A DNA stretch of 21,828 nucleotides, from NCBI RefSeq assembly GCF_000002075.1, contig NW_004797390.1:67792-89619 (forward strand). The letters are read 5' to 3'. The position numbers and the translations under genes are program-made. Shown here in pieces: positions 18,108 to 21,828 of the stretch (within the stretch, counting starts at the first letter, position 1; each line of letters begins with the position of its first letter). The stretch comes from Aplysia californica (lineage: Eukaryota; Mollusca; Gastropoda; Aplysiida; Aplysiidae). A model generated the notes under the pieces. It saw only the letters and a list, made by a program, of their open reading frames with translations. It was not told where the DNA came from and ran no database searches.

Positions 18108-18111
18108 TTAA
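17978..18111. repeat. Two tandem 67-bp units at the right end of the MITE-like element
   Basis: Units 17978-18044 and 18045-18111 are nearly identical. Each ends GTACGGATAGGGTTAA, i.e. with the inverted-repeat terminus plus TTAA. A more diverged relative of that terminus ends at 17954 (GTATGGATCGGATTAA). Each unit also has a small inverted repeat, CGTCGT facing ACGACG across about 20 bases. Confidence 0.9.
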
Positions 18112-18375
18112 AGTAGGAATTAAAGAAGTGGAAGAATAAAGAAATCTTTTACCTCGATCCGGACAAGGGAAACAGTTTATATTTTAGGGGTTTTTTTGTC
18201 TTGAGAATGATACTATTCCATAAAGTCGACTAGTTCAGCAGATGTTCTTGGCCCAAAGTTTTGATGTTTTTTTAATGCAGCTAGTTTCTGAATCTGTGGT
18301 GTTAATTGCAAATACTCAGGAATTATTTGGTGGAAATTCCAACTAAATGTTTCTTTAAAAAACAAAAGCGAGAAA

Positions 18376-18393
18376 ATATATAGATCTATATAT
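18376..18393. repeat. 18-bp perfect palindrome
   Basis: ATATATAGATCTATATAT reads identically on both strands. AT-rich, likely chance or a former AT microsatellite. Confidence 0.7.
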
Positions 18394-20161
18394 GAGGTAG
18401 GTACAATAATTGGTAAAAGAATTCGAAACTTGTTTTCTCTTTCGTAAAAACTTTTGGTTTCAGGACTGAAAACAGTTAAACTGCGTGTTGAAAATAATTT
18501 TTTTCTTGGCTTTTCCAAGGGCTCAGAGAACCGTTTGGTCTACTTGACTTAATGCTAACGAATTGTGTGAGAAGCACGGGTGTCATATTTCCTGTTGTTG
18601 TACATTCTGGAAGGAAAGGCTCATAAATTAATTAATTGCCTGGAAATTACTCATTTTTCCTGCGAATCGTGTTTAGGCAGAAGTTTTCTTTTACTGTTCA
18701 GGCACTAGATATGCTTCAAAAAACAAAAACACCTATCTTGTGGTCATCATAATTGTGAGCTTTTAGGCACAAGGGGGCTATCCTGAAAAATACTGTTTTG
18801 AGAAAACCGAAGGTAAAGTTTTTGCCCCTAGTTCAGTTTCATGAAAAGACAAGAGTTTTCTCTATAACCAAACAGATATATATATACACACACCAATGAA
18901 ACCAAACTTCTCCTATAGGTAGGGCAATGCCCATTTTTGGCATAGGTCAAGATTTCTGGAAACCCCCGAAATCTGGGTTAGCCCGCTTGTCCTTAGAAGT
19001 GACCATTTGTGATATTTTTTACGCAGATTCCACCCTAGCAGGTCAGGGTAAGATGTTTATGGTAACAATACTCAAGGTTTAGGATACGTGTGGTGACAGG
19101 GGACGGGTGTGGGGTGTTGACCCCTTTGAAATACAGTCAAATAAATCATAATTATCATATGAAGAGCGGTTTTCCAAAACTCTGTCGTCAATTTTGACAA
19201 GCACCTGGTTTCACCACGACGCCACACACATACATTGTCTCAGACAGACATATCCACGGCTCACAGCAGAAAGGTCTGTGTCCCGGACTCCAGCATTATT
19301 AAATTCTAAATCATTATATACTGGTTGAGAACAATAGATACGGGGTAAATGGAAGCAAAACCAATAAATTTGGGAAAAAAAGAATATTAATCCGCAGACA
19401 GGAAAAAAAGGCTAAAACAGTTCCTGGACATGGATGGCTGGTGCCTCTATAAATAAATCATTAATGTTCAAGGTCTTCGTTATATACTCATGTGCACATA
19501 ATGATACATAAATGGGTCATGTGTACATTATAAACGTGTGAGGCATCATGGTAAAACCAGACGCGTGTCAACCTTGACTTACTGAGTTTTGGAAAAACCA
19601 CGCTTCATATAATGTCGGGCAAAATAGGCTCGTGCAGAAAATTCAATCTTGACATTATACTGCATGCCTCTGATCACATTTGCTAAGCTTGAATATCTGA
19701 ACCATATTACTGCAATTTTGTAAACCTTTTCAACTTCTTAATTGTGTTGTTGGCTTTTGTGTGGGGATTCACTTTATCCTTTGGATTTTGAGTAGATTGC
19801 TGTTCCAGAATTCCATACGTTCAACAATGAGAAAGTGTCTTAGAAGCAAGGCTCTTTTTCCAGCGTTGATTGTTAGGCTAGGCTACACTGTATCTGAAAA
19901 TACAGACTTACGGTCAAGACTTTGTCCGACAGTAATTTCGTTTCAGGCTTTTTTCAAATGCAATTACTGTACTCGACACTCAAAGGATGAAAGTGAATTT
20001 TTTTGTACACATAATTTTTTCTCAGCTCTCTGATTGCCTTTACTATTTGCACCCATCACCCGCTCACCTCTCTCTTCCTTTGTCTCTGTCTCTCTCTGTC
20101 TATCGTCTCTCTGTGTCTCTCTCTCCCGTCTCCCTGTGTATATGTGCATGTTTGTCTTTTA

Positions 20162-20163
<2 letters not shown>

Positions 20164-20217
<54 letters not shown>

Positions 20218-20231
20218 TCTCTCTCTCTCCT
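20164..20231. repeat. (TC)n microsatellite
   Basis: About 26 uninterrupted TC units (20164-20215) and a few imperfect ones after. Preceded from about 20070 by irregular TC-rich sequence. The open frames across it on both strands are low-complexity artefacts. Confidence 0.95.
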
Positions 20232-20460
20232 TCCTCAACTCAATCACCTGTTTCCTTTATCTGGGCATTGAATGTGTAAACCGATGCTCACTTTGCATGT
20301 GATTCTCCTAGCACTAATGGGCACTAAGTAGTTTCTTTTGGCTGTAGTTGTTAATTTGGTATTACTACTTCACCTCTTAAGTTATAACACTTTTAGGTGT
20401 TTGCTTTTGTGCTTGAATGTTTCATTGACGTTACAGGGACATGGCAAGTTTTCTTGTTTT

Positions 20461-20510
20461 AGTAAGAGTTTTACGGCACTTGCAACACAATAAGGCCATA
20501 TAAGTGCTGA
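20461..20510 (+). repeat. Hairpin-bearing interspersed repeat, copy 2
   Basis: AGTAAGAGTTTTACGGCACT and onward matches copy 1 (210-257) in order and spacing. The stem is CGGCACTT (20474-20481) facing AAGTGCTG (20502-20509), 8 bp with one G-T pair, loop 20 nt. Compared with copy 1, two stem pairs are changed on both sides so that pairing is kept. Confidence 0.7.
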
Positions 20511-21091
20511 AGATTAGAGGTGTTACAAGAGAGAAACGAACACAAAAAAGGAGGAGGAGTGATTAGGACGATAGATAGGAAAGAAGGAGTAGATCACACC
20601 AGAGCACCCGCCAACAACCTATGGCCGGTTTTCTACTAAACTGGTTCATTTATTTAGGGTCTTTAAGTCCTATAAAAAGCTGCCGAATATTTTATCACAA
20701 AAGGCTGCAAGTTTTTGCTAAAAGAGATCTATTTTAATTGAAGTGACATTTTCTGAGATGCAAATGAAACGGTTGTGGTGATGGGGGTTAGGGGGCGGAG
20801 GAAATTGATGAATGAAAATAAAGTGCTGTTTTTTCAGCATGATGAAAGGGATACATGGTTGGGTTTTTTTTTCTTTCTGCCTTATAATTTGCTGTCATGG
20901 GCGGCAAACAACTTGGCCTTATTTTAATGAAAGGGATGTTGTATAGTCTGGAATAGGTCGATTCGTCTGCATTTTTTACTCGAAGTTTGTGGTTTTTGTA
21001 CCTTGAAGTTTGTAGTTTTTTTGTGCCCCTAACGATATACAACCTCTGCAGTATTTTGCTGATTTCCACCTACAGAAGGGTGTTAGCGTCA

Positions 21092-21138
21092 AACATCTTG
21101 ATGACCTTATACAGTTGCGAATGCCATAAAACACTTAC
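21092..21138 (-). repeat. Hairpin-bearing interspersed repeat, copy 3
   Basis: On the minus strand the segment reads GGTAAGTGTTTTATGGCATT and continues CGCAACTGTATAAGGTCAT, aligned with copies 1 and 2. The stem is weaker (CATT facing GATG with one wobble) and the loop spacing is the same. It is followed on that strand by no recognisable body. Confidence 0.65.
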
Positions 21139-21701
21139 CAAAATAAAAAGCAAAAAAACCCAAACAAACCCATCTTGATGAACGACGGATTTATTAATAG
21201 AGTTAAGAAGAAGGGGGTTTTTTTCTACGTAGTTCAGAAGACAAAATTTTTAAAGGAAAGTTTGCTCTTGGGTTGGGTTATGGACTCTGACACAAAATCT
21301 TAAAAGATGTGAATTCTTGCCATGTGCTTGTAGCTAATTGATGTCTGTGCTAACCTCAGAAATTATTGTTTGTTGTTAATTTCTCTATGGATTCAGGATG
21401 GTTAGGGTTGGGTTTTTTTGGTTGTTTTTTTTTTTTTTGGTCGTTTTTTTTGTTTTGTTTTTTCTTGTTTAATAACGCGGTGATTTTTTGTTGGCTTTTA
21501 ATGTTTTGTTGCTTCTAACATTTGTTAAAATAACTGTAAATTATTTTGTTAATTAATTTGGGTTTTGTTTTCTGTTTTGTTCTATATTTCGGTTCTTTTG
21601 TATATATATTTAATCCGTTTCTAACAGTTTGTGTTGTGATTAATGAAGTACAGTAATTTTTCTGTTCTCGCTGTATTTTTTTTATTTTTTTCCCTTTTGA
21701 G

Positions 21702-21828
21702 TTCATGCCTTGTTTATTATTCTCTTTTCTTCCCCCCACCCTTGTGAATGCGCTTTGCCTGTGCCCACATGCATGCGCTCTGCTTCTCACCATCTCGTAT
21801 CACTCACCCGCACACCAAAAACATTCCC
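21702..21828 (+). promoter_or_regulatory. AG-free, YGCY-rich stretch at the window edge
   Basis: No AG occurs in the last 127 bases. Pyrimidine-rich, with TTCTCTTTTCTTCCCCCC and six YGCY motifs (21706, 21751, 21756, 21762, 21776, 21781). It resembles the zones before the exons at 14470 and 16785 and probably leads into the next muscleblind exon outside the window. It is incomplete, so confidence is limited. Confidence 0.4.

Larger units (their letters stand above)
16948..21828 (+). other. mbl: Intron downstream of the conserved C-terminal exon, open at the right edge
   Basis: About 4.9 kb starting GTGAGT. It opens with a CCA-rich stretch (16976-17015). It also holds a possible 21-base microexon (17085-17105), a G-quadruplex motif (17351-17373), a MITE-like element (17800-18107), a perfect 18-bp AT-rich palindrome (18376-18393), a (TC)n run (20164-20215) and two hairpin repeats. 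The stretch 18400-19960 shows nothing I can name. The last 127 bases are AG-free and pyrimidine-rich, as before the two previous regulated exons. Later exons and the stop codon are not in the window. Confidence 0.75.

Noticed and set aside
17930-18115. CRISPR-like or telomere-like repeats suggested by direct repeats ending in GGGTTAA
   Set aside because: Two units without variable spacers, in an animal intron, ending with a transposon-type inverted terminus; the G-rich words do not form a telomeric array.
18880-19300. Possible old transposon or exon in moderately complex sequence
   Set aside because: No inverted ends, target duplication or open frame with recognisable motifs; nothing can be supported.

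Overview
The window is a piece of an animal nuclear genome, most likely a mollusc and probably a gastropod. This rests on a compact-exon, large-intron layout, abundant (TC)n, (TGTC)n and (ATT)n microsatellites, a tRNA-derived SINE with an ATT-type tail, and a repeat module ('GTTTTACGGC...' hairpin) of a kind I associate with gastropod DNA. The species call is inference; the animal call is firm.

The only gene I can support is muscleblind (mbl / MBNL family, CCCH zinc-finger RNA-binding splicing regulator), on the + strand and spanning the whole window. Four coding exons are placed by splice sites, reading frame and similarity to the vertebrate and fly proteins: a candidate 27-codon exon (1152-1232), the 89-codon exon with zinc fingers 3 and 4 (4722-4988), a 27-codon exon with the basic KKRPR motif (14470-14550) that matches vertebrate MBNL1 exon 5, and a 54-codon exon with the conserved '...LMQLQQPQSYIPMS' C-terminal segment (16785-16947). 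The first three are multiples of three and all junctions up to the last exon are phase 0, so 197 codons read in one frame; the last exon ends in phase 1. The start codon, zinc fingers 1 and 2 and the C-terminus lie outside the window.

The most striking non-coding signal is at the two regulated 3' splice sites. The 293 bases before the exon-5-like exon and the 318 bases before the next exon contain no AG dinucleotide at all. Such long AG-exclusion zones imply far-upstream branch points. Vertebrate MBNL1 exon 5 is known to use a distant branch point (about 141 nt) with an MBNL1-binding response element between it and the exon, through which the protein represses its own exon. The zones here carry YGCY (MBNL-type) motifs, and a UGCAUG (Rbfox-type) motif lies 29 nt past the exon-5-like donor. 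This suggests the autoregulatory architecture is ancient, and that a second exon in this animal has an even longer zone. A third AG-free, YGCY-rich stretch runs off the right edge and predicts another exon just beyond.

Region by region: 1-1151 intron with a hairpin repeat; 1152-1232 candidate exon; 1233-4721 intron with two SINE-related sequences; 4722-4988 zinc-finger exon; 4989-14469 a 9.5-kb intron with microsatellites, a perfect 17-bp inverted repeat and the first long AG-free zone at its end; 14470-14550 exon; 14551-16784 intron ending in the second zone; 16785-16947 exon; 16948-21828 intron with a possible 21-nt microexon, a G-quadruplex motif, a TTAA-flanked MITE-like element and two more copies of the hairpin repeat. 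No tRNA, rRNA, CRISPR, retroviral or Polinton sequence was recognised.
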